From contig DJAM01000150.1 in the NCBI GenBank assembly GCA_002429595.1, positions 539-21,485 of the forward strand: a DNA stretch of 20,947 nt, in the 5' to 3' direction. The translations under genes and the position numbers were made by a program. The stretch is from Coxiellaceae bacterium UBA6002. Lineage in GTDB: Bacteria; Pseudomonadota; Gammaproteobacteria; UBA6002. Every line of letters starts with the position of its first letter. Positions within the stretch are counted from its first letter, which is position 1. The notes below the pieces were generated by a model. The model saw only the letters and a list, made by a program, of their open reading frames with translations. It was not told the DNA's origin and searched no databases. Of this stretch, positions 1-9,363 are shown piece after piece.

Positions 1-2
1 TG

Positions 3-3000
3 GCGGTATTGGTTTATCCGCCATTAAATAGTCGGTTAGTTGAGAAATTACAATTAATTGTTGAAGATGCTAAGCCCTCTTTGATTTTAACAACACGTGA
101 ATTAAAGAAAAAAATTAAAAAATTACGGTTTCTGAAAAAAACTACTTCCTTGCCTTTTATTGGTAAAATTATTCACAATTCCTTTGAAAAATATATTACT
201 TTAGGCGCATGGGATGAATTCTTATCCCTGGTAACTACTGATAACATTAAGCTAGATCCAAACATTAAATTAACGTTGCCTGACATTGATGGTGATTCGT
301 TAGCTTTTCTGCAATATTCATCGGGTTCTACTTCTCATCCAAAAGGTGTTATGGTAAGTCATGGCAATTTGCTTCATAACCTGGATATTATGAGCCGAAT
401 CAGCAACATGGGAGAGAGTGATATCGGTACTAGTTGGTTACCGCCTTATCATGATATGGGCTTGATTGGAGCAATACTGATACCGTTTTTTGTGGGCTAC
501 ACTGCGATTTTAATGTCCCCTATTAAGTTTCTAAGAAATCCACTCCAGTGGTTGAAAATAATTACAGATTATAGAGTAACGATCACTGTCGCACCTAATT
601 TTAGTTTTGAATACTGTATCCGTAAAATTACCTCTGAACAGAAAAAAACGTTAAACTTAAGTTCGCTACGAATACTGATCAATGGCGCTGAGCCGATTCA
701 TGCGACAACATTGGAACATTTTTATCAAGCATTTAAGGAAGTAGGATTTAAGAGAGAGGCGTTTCATCCCTCCTATGGTTTGGCTGAAGCGACTTTATTT
801 GTGAGTGGCTGTGCTGACACCAAAACCGTGAATGTTTCCTACGCAGAATTAGAAAAGCATAAATTCCACTTGCAAGAAAACGATAATAAAAACGTTAAAG
901 CGTTAGTCAGTTGTGGCCGCTGTTTTCAAAACGTCAAAATTGTTAATCCTCACACAAAGAATATCGCTAGGGATAATGAGATTGGGGAAATTTGGGTACA
1001 AAGTGAGAGTGTTGCCAAAGGTTACTGGGAAAAAGAGTCGCTAACAAAAAAAACATTCCAGGCGCACATTAAAGGAGATGATCAAAAATTAAATTATTTG
1101 CGAACAGGTGACTTGGGCTTCATCTATGAAAATGATTTGTATGTCACAGGGCGTTTAAAGGACGTCATCATCATTCATGGCCGAAATTTCTATCCGCAGG
1201 ACATTGAGCTGTTGGTTGAGCGTTCGCATGACAAAATTCGTTTGGGCGGGTGCGCTGCTTTTTCTATTGAAAATAATGATCTTGAAAATTTAACCATCGT
1301 GTGTGAAGTCAATCTTGATTCGACCGAGCAGGATTGGCCCGACATGGTTAACGCAATTTGTCGAAACATTGCTAACGAATATGAAATTCCTGTTGCAGCT
1401 ATTGTCTTTATTGAGGCGAAAACACTACTCAAAACAACGAGTGGCAAAGTTAGGCGTCAACCTACCAAATCTGCTTTCTTGAGTAATCTTCTTCATGTTA
1501 GGCATCAGTGGCAAGCTCCAGCTTTTTCCGTTTCTAATGATCAAAATAATACTTTGCAAGACGACGCTCTCAAATGGGCAACGCAGTGGATTGAAAATCA
1601 TGTGCACCGAGAGATCGATCCAAAGCTAACCTTTATTGAACAAGGGTTCGATTCAATCGCCATTGTCGAATTTACCCAAGCTTTAAGTGAACAATATGAT
1701 TTAGAGATTGATCCCTTAATTGCCTTCGAATATCCAAATATTGACCAGTTTGTTAAGCACGCCATAAAAAAACAATACACATCGGCTGATAAAATTCTCA
1801 CCACTAAAAATGAGTTAGTTGCGAAAAATTTATCGTCAGGGCAATTGCGCCTTTATTATTTACACATGATGCATCCTGAGTCAAAAGCTTATAATATTGC
1901 TGGTGCATTTCGACTCCGAGGTAATCTGTCGATTGATAAATTTCGATTGGCACTGCAAGCTATGTTAACTAGGCACGAAATTTTAAGAACAGTAATAAGT
2001 AGTGCACGTCCAAAAATAATTGAAGATCTCGTAGTCGAGTTGCCTATTGTTGATCTGTCATCGAAGCCCGACGAACAGCAAGATCGCAAAATTAAATCTT
2101 TGCTTCAGGCTAAATCTAATCAGCCCTACGATTTTAATAGGGGGCCCTTAATTCGATTTTTATTGATCCAGCTTGCACCTAATGATTTTATTTTCTTAGC
2201 AGCAATGCATCATATTATTTTTGATGGGACTTCAATGTTTATCTTCTTTCGAGAAATGCTCCAAATTTATGGGGCTAGTGTCGAAGATAAGACTGTAAAT
2301 ATGCCAGCATTACCGATCCAGTTTTATGATTTTGCTCATTGGCAACAAGAGCGTTTTGCAGGGAACTTGAAAAAATCAACATTGGAATTTTGGACAAAAT
2401 ATCTTGCTAATGTTTCAACAAATCTACAGCTTCCTTATGATAATGTTAGATCGAAGGTAGATGAGGAACCTGCCATTCATCGTTTACGTTTCAACTTAAC
2501 GCCACGTATTTCAGCGCAAATGGAACAATATTGCAAACAAAATAGCATCACGCCATTCGTATTTTTATTAACTGCCTACCAGCTATTACTAACTCAGTAT
2601 ACAAATCAAAACGATTTCGTCATAGGCATACCGACTAGTGGGCGAACTAAAGCTGAAGCCTCGCAATTAATTGGATTCTTTGTTAACACACTGCCTATTA
2701 GAGTCTTCGCAAATCAAACAATATCGATAAGTGAGCTGCTCCAAAATAATGGCAATATGCTTCAGGTTGTTTATAAGTTTCAAGATGTTCCTTTGCCTGA
2801 ATTGATTTCAGCGTTAAGCATAGAGCGTGACGTCGATGGCCAGTCCTTGATTCAGACAATGTTTATTATGCAAAATGAGTTTCAATTCAATCTGAGTGCG
2901 CCAAATCTTTCTATTACTCCTTATTGGAGTGAATCTGGCCAATTGGATTATAGTCTCACGATGGAGGTCATACCCTTTAATAATCAATATCAAGTGGTGC

Positions 3001-6000
3001 TTGCTTATGATGCTTTGCTTCTAGAGCCAGACACAATTAAACGAATGACGAAACATTTTAGAAGATTAATAAAATTCATGTTAAGTAAGAAAGAAAGCTT
3101 AGTGGGTAAGATATCATTGTTGGATAAAAATGATTTTCACGAACTCATTTATGATTGGAATGCTACGGATTCTCCGGCACCAGATTATCGAACATTACAT
3201 AAGTTATTCGAAGCACAAGCCAAAATTACTCCAGATCATCCTGCATTAGTATTTGAGGATCATGCAGTTAGTTACGCTGAACTTAATAGCGAGGCCAATC
3301 GCTATGCTCACTATTTACGCTCAAAAGGTGTAAAGGCAAATGACATTGTCGGTATTCATCTTGAACGTTCTGCAGAAATGATCGCCTGTCTTTTAGCAGT
3401 CTTGAAAGCTCAAGGTGCTTACCTATATCTTGACATTCGCTATCCCGAAAGTCGTTTAAATGATCTTATTGAAGATAGTAATTGCAAATTGATTATTGGA
3501 GCTTCTCTCCAAGATTTGCCTGCGGCTCAACATTCTCGTGTCCTTACGCTGAATGCGCTACAAGAGAGCAGTATGAGATTAAACGATGAAAATTTTCATT
3601 CCATAGTAGAGGAAGAAGGAGATGCGCTTGCCTATGTCATATACACTTCAGGTTCAACGGGAAAGCCAAAAGGGGTCTTAATTACTCATAACAATGTAAG
3701 TCAAAGACTATACAACCTGGCGCAGACTTCTATTTCAGTGGAGCGCGTACTTCATATCAGTAACTTTACCTTTGATGCTAGTGTCATGTCGTTGTGGCAT
3801 CCTTTAATAAAAGGTGGCACTTGCTTAATACCGCGTGAGGAGGATATGCGCGTTTGGGATGTCAAGTCTTTAGAAAAATTTATTCATAGCCAGAAAATAA
3901 CGAGTTTTTTCATGACACCCACTCAGTTAAGCACCTTACTGCTTGGCGCAAATGAAGCAAATTTTAACACAATTCATGATGTACTTATTGGTGGTGAAGC
4001 CTTGAAGTTAGATCTTGTTAGCCGCACAAAAAAGATAATGAAAAATGCGATGGTTTGGAATGGTTATGGGCCTACGGAATGTACGGTGGTTAGTTCGATA
4101 TTTCTTGCGAATGATTGGAAAAAAGCCAATGTCCCAATCGGTGCGCCTTTGCCTAATGATAAATATTATGTTTTAAACCAAGATTTATCACCAGTGCCGA
4201 TTGGCGTCATTGGTGAACTTTATATTGGGGGTAAAGGAGTCGCTATGGGCTATTTAAATAGAGCACATTTAACCAGTTCAAAGTTTGTTCCAAATCCATT
4301 TGCACAAGATGCTACTGAGAAAATGTATCGGACGGGTGATCTGGTCAGATGGTTGCCCGAAGGGGTGATTGAATATAGTGGCCGTATTGATAATCAGGTG
4401 AAAATCCGTGGTATGCGAGTGGAGTTAGGTGAAATCGAAGTAAAACTGCTAGAACACCCACAAATTAAAGAAGCGGTTGTTGTGATAGAAAGAAAGGAAT
4501 CTCTGACGAGAATCATTGCTTATCTGATTTTAGAAAATAAGCCATCCATTAATGTAGAAGATATCAAGAATCACTTAGCTAATCATTTGCCAACTCATAT
4601 GCTGCCAAATAATTATGTTTTGTTGGACAAATTTCCAATTAATACCAATGGCAAGATAGACTACCGTGCTTTACCAGCTGTCGATTTTACGGCTAAAGTT
4701 GCTACCAAGGGTGTAAATGAATTAAACGAAGTCGAAGAAAAATTGCTATTGATATTTAGAAAGATTCTGCAACACGATGATGTCGATATCTATGATAATT
4801 TTTTTGAAGTTGGCGGTGATTCTATACTTAGTATTCATTTGACAATGTTGGCGAATGAACAAAATATTCATTTCACCGTACAAGATCTTATTAAATGTCC
4901 TACAGTCAAAGAGTTAGCTTCGATCGTAACTATCTCAAGTGTCCACGCTGATAAACATTCTCCTGCAACCACCGGAGAGATACCGCTCACTCCGATTCAG
5001 CATTGGTTTATGGAGCAAGATCTGATGGTGCCACATGCTTGGACCCAAGGTGTAATACTCTCAATTAAGTCAAATGTTGATTTAGCCGTACTTAAATCGG
5101 TTTTAGATAACGTAATTTCAAAACACCCATCATTTCATACGCGCTTTCAACAAAAAGATGGTGTGCTCAAGCAATTTTATACGAAAAAGACAACCATACA
5201 GCCTTTGGAAATTGTATATGACCGATTATCAGAAAGTTCTTTAAATGAGGTAGTCGAGCAACTGGTAGCTGCTCTTAATATTAATGACGGACCACTTTGC
5301 CAAATCGCATTGGTCCACGACAAAAATCAAGATCTAACCAAAATGATCATGGTGGTTCACCATCTCGTTATAGATGGCATTTCATGGCATATTTTATTAA
5401 ATGAAATTACTTTCGCATTTGAAAATTTCATAAATGGTAATGTCATTGAGCTTCCGTCTGAAATCAATACATTTAAGGATTGGAGTTTAAAACTACAGGA
5501 ATATGCACGCAGTGAGCAACTATTGAAGGAGAAAGACTACTGGTTAGCAATCAAATCACCCAACAAGCCCATCACTTCGAAACAACCTCAGAATAGCGAA
5601 GGCAAGACTCGATCTAAGCTAGAGCTAACTCTACCAAAGAGTCAAACTCAGAACTTGCTTTGCGCACGCAGCAAAGAGTCGAAGTCGATTCCAACTGAGA
5701 CTATATTATTGACAGTGCTGCTACAGGCTTATCAAAAATTGACGGGTGAGACAGAATTATTACTACATCTTGAAACGCATGGGCGTGAAAATCTCTTCAA
5801 AGATATCGATATTAGTCGAACTGTAGGCTGGTTTACTTCATTCTACCCCGCTTTACTGAAACTGCCGGAAGAAAATTTGGATATTTTAGAGACAATTAAT
5901 TTTGTTAATAAGCAATTACAATCTGTTCCTAATAAAGGTTTTGGCTACGGAATTTTACGTTACTTGGTTGCTGATCAAAAAATTAAACAACAATTGGCAT

Positions 6001-7220
6001 CGCTGGATAATGTGCCAATCATTTTCAATTATCTAGGTAAAATTAACAGTCAAGAAACCGATTTCTTTTTGTTGACAGATGAGCCGTTTAGTACCCAATC
6101 GGACCGAAATAAGAGTCATCATCCTGTAGAAATTAATGGTTATGTATTTAACGGTTCACTACGTTTAACTTTTAATTACGATCGGCGTTATATTGATGAA
6201 AGTTCTATTAAACAGTTGGTCACACTGTATCAGGAATTTCTGACCAGTTTTGTAAATCACAGAGCGCAAGCCAAAGAATTAGGTGTCATAATTCAACTTA
6301 ATAAGAGTCAACAGCAAGAGACAATCTTCTGTATCCATCCAGTTGCTGGTAATGTCTTTGCTTATGCCAAGTTGGCTAATTTACTGGAAACAAAATATCG
6401 ATTATATGGTATTCAAGCATCAGGGTTAGAAGGTGAAGCGCTTCCAAGTCATTCGATAGAAGAAATGGCAACTCACTACATTAAACGAATTAAAACTGTA
6501 CAAGATCGTGGCCCTTATAAACTCGTCGGTTGGTCGATGGGTGGCTTGATTGCGTTTGAAATGGCCGTGCAGTTAAAAGCGATGGGCGAAAGAGTGTCGT
6601 TTGTCCATTTAATCGATGTCGAAGATCCATTGAGCATGCCGCAGCCAGAATCAATGAATGAGAAATTATTCTTCTATTATTTGACCAAGCTGATTGAGGA
6701 TACTTTAGGAGATAAACAAATTAAAGTGATGTCTTGGAAAATTAAGCTATTCTTGTTTTTATTGAAATACAATGGCTCTTCGTATTTTGTTGCCTTAGTC
6801 ATTTCTTATATGATGAAGAAACAAGAAGGAGTTGATCCGCGTCATTTTAAAAAATTTATCGGTATGTTAAAACACGATCTTTCCACAATGGGAGAAACAC
6901 GTTTTCCAATCATGAAATTAATCTTATACATGAAACGTCACCAGTTGCTTTCAGGTGGTATCGATGCTGAACAATTTGTAAATTTCTATGAAGTCTATCG
7001 AGCCAATTTTTACGCGGTGCTAAACTATACACCTAAAGTTTATCGCGAAAAAATAGTATCCTTCTCCGCTAAAGATAGCTCTAATGTTCGAAGTTTTAAC
7101 ACTCCCCATAACGATATTGAAAATATCGCTATTCCAGGTAATCACTTCGATGTCCTAAGAAACTTAGAATCTTTGAGCATTATCTCAAAACGACTTGAGA
7201 CTGAAGCTAAAGCAGCGTAA
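3..7220 (+). CDS. Lipo-initiating NRPS, FAAL-ACP-C-A-PCP-E-TE (5' partial)
   Basis: Single-module non-ribosomal peptide synthetase; its frame is open to the left edge, so the start lies outside the window. Residues are counted from the TTG at 9. A fatty acyl-AMP ligase (to about 490) opens with a VYPP motif and shows SSGSTSHPKGV (from about 105), SWLPPYHDMG and HPSYGLAEA; roughly 90-100 N-terminal residues are missing. Next come an ACP (GFDS, Ser549), a C domain (about 605-1045, HHIIFDG 734-740), an A domain (about 1063-1560, YTSGSTGKPKG from 1212, Lys1549 in NGKID), a PCP (GGDS, Ser1605), an epimerisation domain (HHLVIDG 1784-1790, TVGWFTSFYP from 1938, NYLG 2007-2010) and a thioesterase (GWSMG, Ser2176; likely Asp2203, His2379). 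Predicted product: a fatty acid activated by FAAL, joined to one amino acid, epimerised to D and released by the TE. The A-domain pocket reads DAMFLGGVVK, close to known Leu codes. It converges with the ankyrin gene, leaving a 14-bp gap. Confidence 0.93.
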   Translation, partial: AVLVYPPLNSRLVEKLQLIVEDAKPSLILTTRELKKKIKKLRFLKKTTSLPFIGKIIHNSFEKYITLGAWDEFLSLVTTDNIKLDPNIKLTLPDIDGDSLAFLQYSSGSTSHPKGVMVSHGNLLHNLDIMSRISNMGESDIGTSWLPPYHDMGLIGAILIPFFVGYTAILMSPIKFLRNPLQWLKIITDYRVTITVAPNFSFEYCIRKITSEQKKTLNLSSLRILINGAEPIHATTLEHFYQAFKEVGFKREAFHPSYGLAEATLFVSGCADTKTVNVSYAELEKHKFHLQENDNKNVKALVSCGRCFQNVKIVNPHTKNIARDNEIGEIWVQSESVAKGYWEKESLTKKTFQAHIKGDDQKLNYLRTGDLGFIYENDLYVTGRLKDVIIIHGRNFYPQDIELLVERSHDKIRLGGCAAFSIENNDLENLTIVCEVNLDSTEQDWPDMVNAICRNIANEYEIPVAAIVFIEAKTLLKTTSGKVRRQPTKSAFLSNLLHVRHQWQAPAFSVSNDQNNTLQDDALKWATQWIENHVHREIDPKLTFIEQGFDSIAIVEFTQALSEQYDLEIDPLIAFEYPNIDQFVKHAIKKQYTSADKILTTKNELVAKNLSSGQLRLYYLHMMHPESKAYNIAGAFRLRGNLSIDKFRLALQAMLTRHEILRTVISSARPKIIEDLVVELPIVDLSSKPDEQQDRKIKSLLQAKSNQPYDFNRGPLIRFLLIQLAPNDFIFLAAMHHIIFDGTSMFIFFREMLQIYGASVEDKTVNMPALPIQFYDFAHWQQERFAGNLKKSTLEFWTKYLANVSTNLQLPYDNVRSKVDEEPAIHRLRFNLTPRISAQMEQYCKQNSITPFVFLLTAYQLLLTQYTNQNDFVIGIPTSGRTKAEASQLIGFFVNTLPIRVFANQTISISELLQNNGNMLQVVYKFQDVPLPELISALSIERDVDGQSLIQTMFIMQNEFQFNLSAPNLSITPYWSESGQLDYSLTMEVIPFNNQYQVVLAYDALLLEPDTIKRMTKHFRRLIKFMLSKKESLVGKISLLDKNDFHELIYDWNATDSPAPDYRTLHKLFEAQAKITPDHPALVFEDHAVSYAELNSEANRYAHYLRSKGVKANDIVGIHLERSAEMIACLLAVLKAQGAYLYLDIRYPESRLNDLIEDSNCKLIIGASLQDLPAAQHSRVLTLNALQESSMRLNDENFHSIVEEEGDALAYVIYTSGSTGKPKGVLITHNNVSQRLYNLAQTSISVERVLHISNFTFDASVMSLWHPLIKGGTCLIPREEDMRVWDVKSLEKFIHSQKITSFFMTPTQLSTLLLGANEANFNTIHDVLIGGEALKLDLVSRTKKIMKNAMVWNGYGPTECTVVSSIFLANDWKKANVPIGAPLPNDKYYVLNQDLSPVPIGVIGELYIGGKGVAMGYLNRAHLTSSKFVPNPFAQDATEKMYRTGDLVRWLPEGVIEYSGRIDNQVKIRGMRVELGEIEVKLLEHPQIKEAVVVIERKESLTRIIAYLILENKPSINVEDIKNHLANHLPTHMLPNNYVLLDKFPINTNGKIDYRALPAVDFTAKVATKGVNELNEVEEKLLLIFRKILQHDDVDIYDNFFEVGGDSILSIHLTMLANEQNIHFTVQDLIKCPTVKELASIVTISSVHADKHSPATTGEIPLTPIQHWFMEQDLMVPHAWTQGVILSIKSNVDLAVLKSVLDNVISKHPSFHTRFQQKDGVLKQFYTKKTTIQPLEIVYDRLSESSLNEVVEQLVAALNINDGPLCQIALVHDKNQDLTKMIMVVHHLVIDGISWHILLNEITFAFENFINGNVIELPSEINTFKDWSLKLQEYARSEQLLKEKDYWLAIKSPNKPITSKQPQNSEGKTRSKLELTLPKSQTQNLLCARSKESKSIPTETILLTVLLQAYQKLTGETELLLHLETHGRENLFKDIDISRTVGWFTSFYPALLKLPEENLDILETINFVNKQLQSVPNKGFGYGILRYLVADQKIKQQLASLDNVPIIFNYLGKINSQETDFFLLTDEPFSTQSDRNKSHHPVEINGYVFNGSLRLTFNYDRRYIDESSIKQLVTLYQEFLTSFVNHRAQAKELGVIIQLNKSQQQETIFCIHPVAGNVFAYAKLANLLETKYRLYGIQASGLEGEALPSHSIEEMATHYIKRIKTVQDRGPYKLVGWSMGGLIAFEMAVQLKAMGERVSFVHLIDVEDPLSMPQPESMNEKLFFYYLTKLIEDTLGDKQIKVMSWKIKLFLFLLKYNGSSYFVALVISYMMKKQEGVDPRHFKKFIGMLKHDLSTMGETRFPIMKLILYMKRHQLLSGGIDAEQFVNFYEVYRANFYAVLNYTPKVYREKIVSFSAKDSSNVRSFNTPHNDIENIAIPGNHFDVLRNLESLSIISKRLETEAKAA

Positions 7221-7234
7221 TTGCTCAAATTAAG

Positions 7235-8695
7235 CTACATCAGATTATTTTCTCGTGCTTCGAGCTGCTCTTCCTCATCGGTCACCTTTTCAGACACGGT
7301 CACTCTCGATTCACCATGAAAAGTCACAGCTGCAGCCGGAGCAGAAGTAGAAGAAAACCAGTTCACTCTAGATGTGACAGAACGACTGAGCAAAATAAAA
7401 CTTAAAGAATTAAAATTCAGTTTGTCTACTTCCACAGCAATGTAATACTCGTTATTTTCTTCTTCTAATGTATAGGGCGAATCAGTGTTCGGGTCGAGTT
7501 CGAGAATATCATCAAAAATACGTTTGGCCTCTACATAAGGTTTATGGTTGCTGCATATTATCGAGCAGCTTTCATTGTAGTTCGCCCATTGTAGTTCCGG
7601 ATAAGCTTTTGAGAGTATATCCATGACTGTCATTATTTTCGCGAGTTGGCAGCTCTTGTTCTCATTAAAGTCAGCGATTAAATCCACGAGAATATAGGAT
7701 AGATATGATACCCGTTGTTGTAACGAATTAGTTGTCTTCCCTTTTAAGAAATCGTCTTTATCTAAAAGTAAACTGGCTATTCTTATGATTGCTTCTAATT
7801 CTTCCTCTTGCTCATCAGTATCTTGATAAACAGAAATAAAATTGGTTACTCTTGATTTGAACAAATCAATTGGGGAACCAAAGAGCCACTCACCCTGCTC
7901 AATTTTTTTGTTAAGATCGAGCCTCAATGTGTTGATCAGATATTCGGCTACCTTAAATGTTCCCGCTAATAGTACCGCCGCTAGTAAGGGAAGACTATAT
8001 TCTGGTTCTTCAGAGGTAGGATTTGGAATTTTAACTTGAGTACTAAGGTCAACCAGAAGACCAGCTTCATTGCATACTTCAATAAATTCTTTCAACATAG
8101 TAATATCATCTGCATCATTTAAAGCGACTTCTTCTATTAAGGGTTTTAATTGGCCTTGGGTATATGAAACTATATCCCATGGGGAAATTAAGTATCGGGC
8201 AATGAGATAGGCACTAATTTTCTTATGTTCTTGGGTTTCGTTCGGTAGCCTATCATTAGGTAGTCGATTAAAATTAGCAGTATAAAGTAATTTGGTTGGT
8301 GTTTGAGCAGGATGGTCAAGATCAACTTTGCCGCTTTCGATTAAAAACTTAAAAACGTCAAAAAGCCCCCAATATGCTGCTGCTAAGAGCGGAGTTTCCG
8401 ACAAACTATCAAATTTTCCAAAACCACTCTTCGCATTGACATCTGCACCTGCTTCAAGAAGCCAGGTCAGCATCGCTATTTTGTGTCGATTAGGGCTAAG
8501 TGCCACAGCGTAAAATGGGGTTTGGTCTATTAATTCACCGTCTATGAATACGGTATGCAAGGCAGAGTTGCCAATTATTTTTATTCTTGTGCGCATTAAG
8601 GTTTGAAAAAATTGCAGATTGCCCGAATTTATCGCGGGTTTTAGCATCTTATCGGTTTTGCCTAATTGGGTAATGATATCGCCTCGGAATTGCAT
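7235..8695 (-). CDS. Ankyrin-repeat protein, candidate type IVB (Dot/Icm) effector
   Basis: Protein of 486 residues. The frame could start at a TTG at 8707, but the ATG at 8695 is preferred because GAGG lies 6 nt upstream of it. The N-terminal third carries ankyrin-type helix pairs: SALHTVF...TPFYAVAL, then MLTWLLEAGADVNAKSGFG, then ETPLLAAAYWGLFDVFKFLI with a VDLDHP turn. A further ankyrin-like helix pair is LPLLAAVLLAGTFKVAEYLI with DLNKK. The rest is helical and unrecognised. There is no signal peptide or membrane segment, so the protein is cytosolic or delivered by another system. The C-terminus is acidic and contains EEQLE at 475-479, which fits the E-block (EExxE) described near the C-termini of Legionella Dot/Icm substrates. 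Binding partner and host target cannot be read from the sequence. It lies downstream of the small exported protein on the same strand, 116 bp away. Confidence 0.85.
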   Translation of the reverse strand: MQFRGDIITQLGKTDKMLKPAINSGNLQFFQTLMRTRIKIIGNSALHTVFIDGELIDQTPFYAVALSPNRHKIAMLTWLLEAGADVNAKSGFGKFDSLSETPLLAAAYWGLFDVFKFLIESGKVDLDHPAQTPTKLLYTANFNRLPNDRLPNETQEHKKISAYLIARYLISPWDIVSYTQGQLKPLIEEVALNDADDITMLKEFIEVCNEAGLLVDLSTQVKIPNPTSEEPEYSLPLLAAVLLAGTFKVAEYLINTLRLDLNKKIEQGEWLFGSPIDLFKSRVTNFISVYQDTDEQEEELEAIIRIASLLLDKDDFLKGKTTNSLQQRVSYLSYILVDLIADFNENKSCQLAKIMTVMDILSKAYPELQWANYNESCSIICSNHKPYVEAKRIFDDILELDPNTDSPYTLEEENNEYYIAVEVDKLNFNSLSFILLSRSVTSRVNWFSSTSAPAAAVTFHGESRVTVSEKVTDEEEQLEARENNLM

Positions 8696-8764
8696 ATTCT
8701 GCCTCAAGCTTAATTTTAAAGAGGGGGGATTTTACTTTCAAATAACTAAAACATCAATGAAAAT

Positions 8765-8770
8765 ATTATA
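8765..8770 (-). promoter_or_regulatory. Possible -10 box for the ankyrin gene
   Basis: A perfect TATAAT on the minus strand, about 70 nt upstream of the ATG at 8695. No convincing -35 hexamer is seen 16-18 bp further up. The region is AT-rich, so chance occurrence is possible. Confidence 0.3.
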
Positions 8771-8811
8771 TTTAACTATAATTAAGCTGAAGGTAATTGA
8801 CAGCAGCCTTT

Positions 8812-9246
8812 TTATTTACTAGAGGCTCGATCTTGCTCAGGATTCAGATCTCTAAACACACATTGCTCACCTTCGCAAAACCTCGAAACTTGAATGCTAA
8901 ACTTTCCCGCTCCTAAACGATGTGATAAGTATCCAAGTAAATGCTCATTTTTTTGATCGGACATTTTATAGATTGAGTAGCCAATACCACTTTCTTGGCA
9001 ATGACTATTGTTTTTGATTTTTAACGTCGTACGTTCGCCTGGATATAATATTTCTTTACCACTATCAATAATACATCCATAGCTTGGCCACATTTTAGTT
9101 TTAATAAGCTTATAACCATTCGTATCAGGCTGCTGGTTGCTCTGATTAATAAGAACTGAGCTGTAAGTCTCATTAGCTGTTGCACAAAATGGTAATAGTA
9201 TCAGCATGCAGATATAAATAGCTTTATTTTTAAGTCGTATCAACAT
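8812..9246 (-). CDS. Small exported protein of unknown function
   Basis: Protein of 144 residues starting at an ATG preceded by AAGGA at 6 nt spacing. The N-terminus is a clear Sec signal peptide: basic MLIRLKNKA, a hydrophobic core IYICMLILLPF, and an AxA site (Ala22-Thr-Ala24) predicting cleavage before Asn25. The Cys in LLPFC does not fit a lipobox well, so a lipoprotein is less likely. The mature part is about 120 residues with four cysteines (in YGCII, SHCQE and RFCEGEQC), consistent with one or two periplasmic disulfides, and a probable beta-rich middle (TTLKIKNNS). I do not recognise the family. It has its own well-formed promoter, divergent from the CBS gene. The periplasm or outside is the likely site of action. 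Confidence 0.8.
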   Translation of the reverse strand: MLIRLKNKAIYICMLILLPFCATANETYSSVLINQSNQQPDTNGYKLIKTKMWPSYGCIIDSGKEILYPGERTTLKIKNNSHCQESGIGYSIYKMSDQKNEHLLGYLSHRLGAGKFSIQVSRFCEGEQCVFRDLNPEQDRASSK

Positions 9247-9283
9247 CGTTGTTCCTTATTGTAAGCATGATGTATTAGTTAAA

Positions 9284-9312
9284 TTTATAGAAAGACGATA
9301 GGGCATTTGCAA
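9284..9312 (-). promoter_or_regulatory. Sigma70-type promoter of the exported-protein gene
   Basis: On the minus strand, TTGCAA (9307-9312) and TATAAA (9284-9289) are separated by exactly 17 bp. Transcription would start near 9277, giving a leader of about 30 nt that contains the AAGGA ribosome site. This is the best-formed promoter seen in the window. Confidence 0.6.
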
Positions 9313-9351
9313 CTATTTTGACGTCAGCTATTCATTGGAACTTTTAGACAC

Positions 9352-9357
9352 TATAAT
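9352..9357 (+). promoter_or_regulatory. -10 box directly in front of the CBS gene
   Basis: TATAAT ends 6 nt before the ATG at 9364, so transcription from it would begin at or very near the start codon. No Shine-Dalgarno sequence is present between them. The -35 side offers only TTCATT with a short 15-bp spacer (9331-9336). Confidence 0.45.
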
Positions 9358-9363
9358 TAAACC

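Noticed and set aside
8619..8822. 67-codon plus-strand open frame at the ankyrin gene start
   Set aside because: Mostly antisense to the ankyrin gene and then AT-rich spacer; no ribosome site or homology seen.
8812..9246. Lipoprotein call from the LLPFC sequence
   Set aside because: The residues before Cys (Pro-Phe) do not fit the lipobox, while an AxA signal peptidase I site follows directly.
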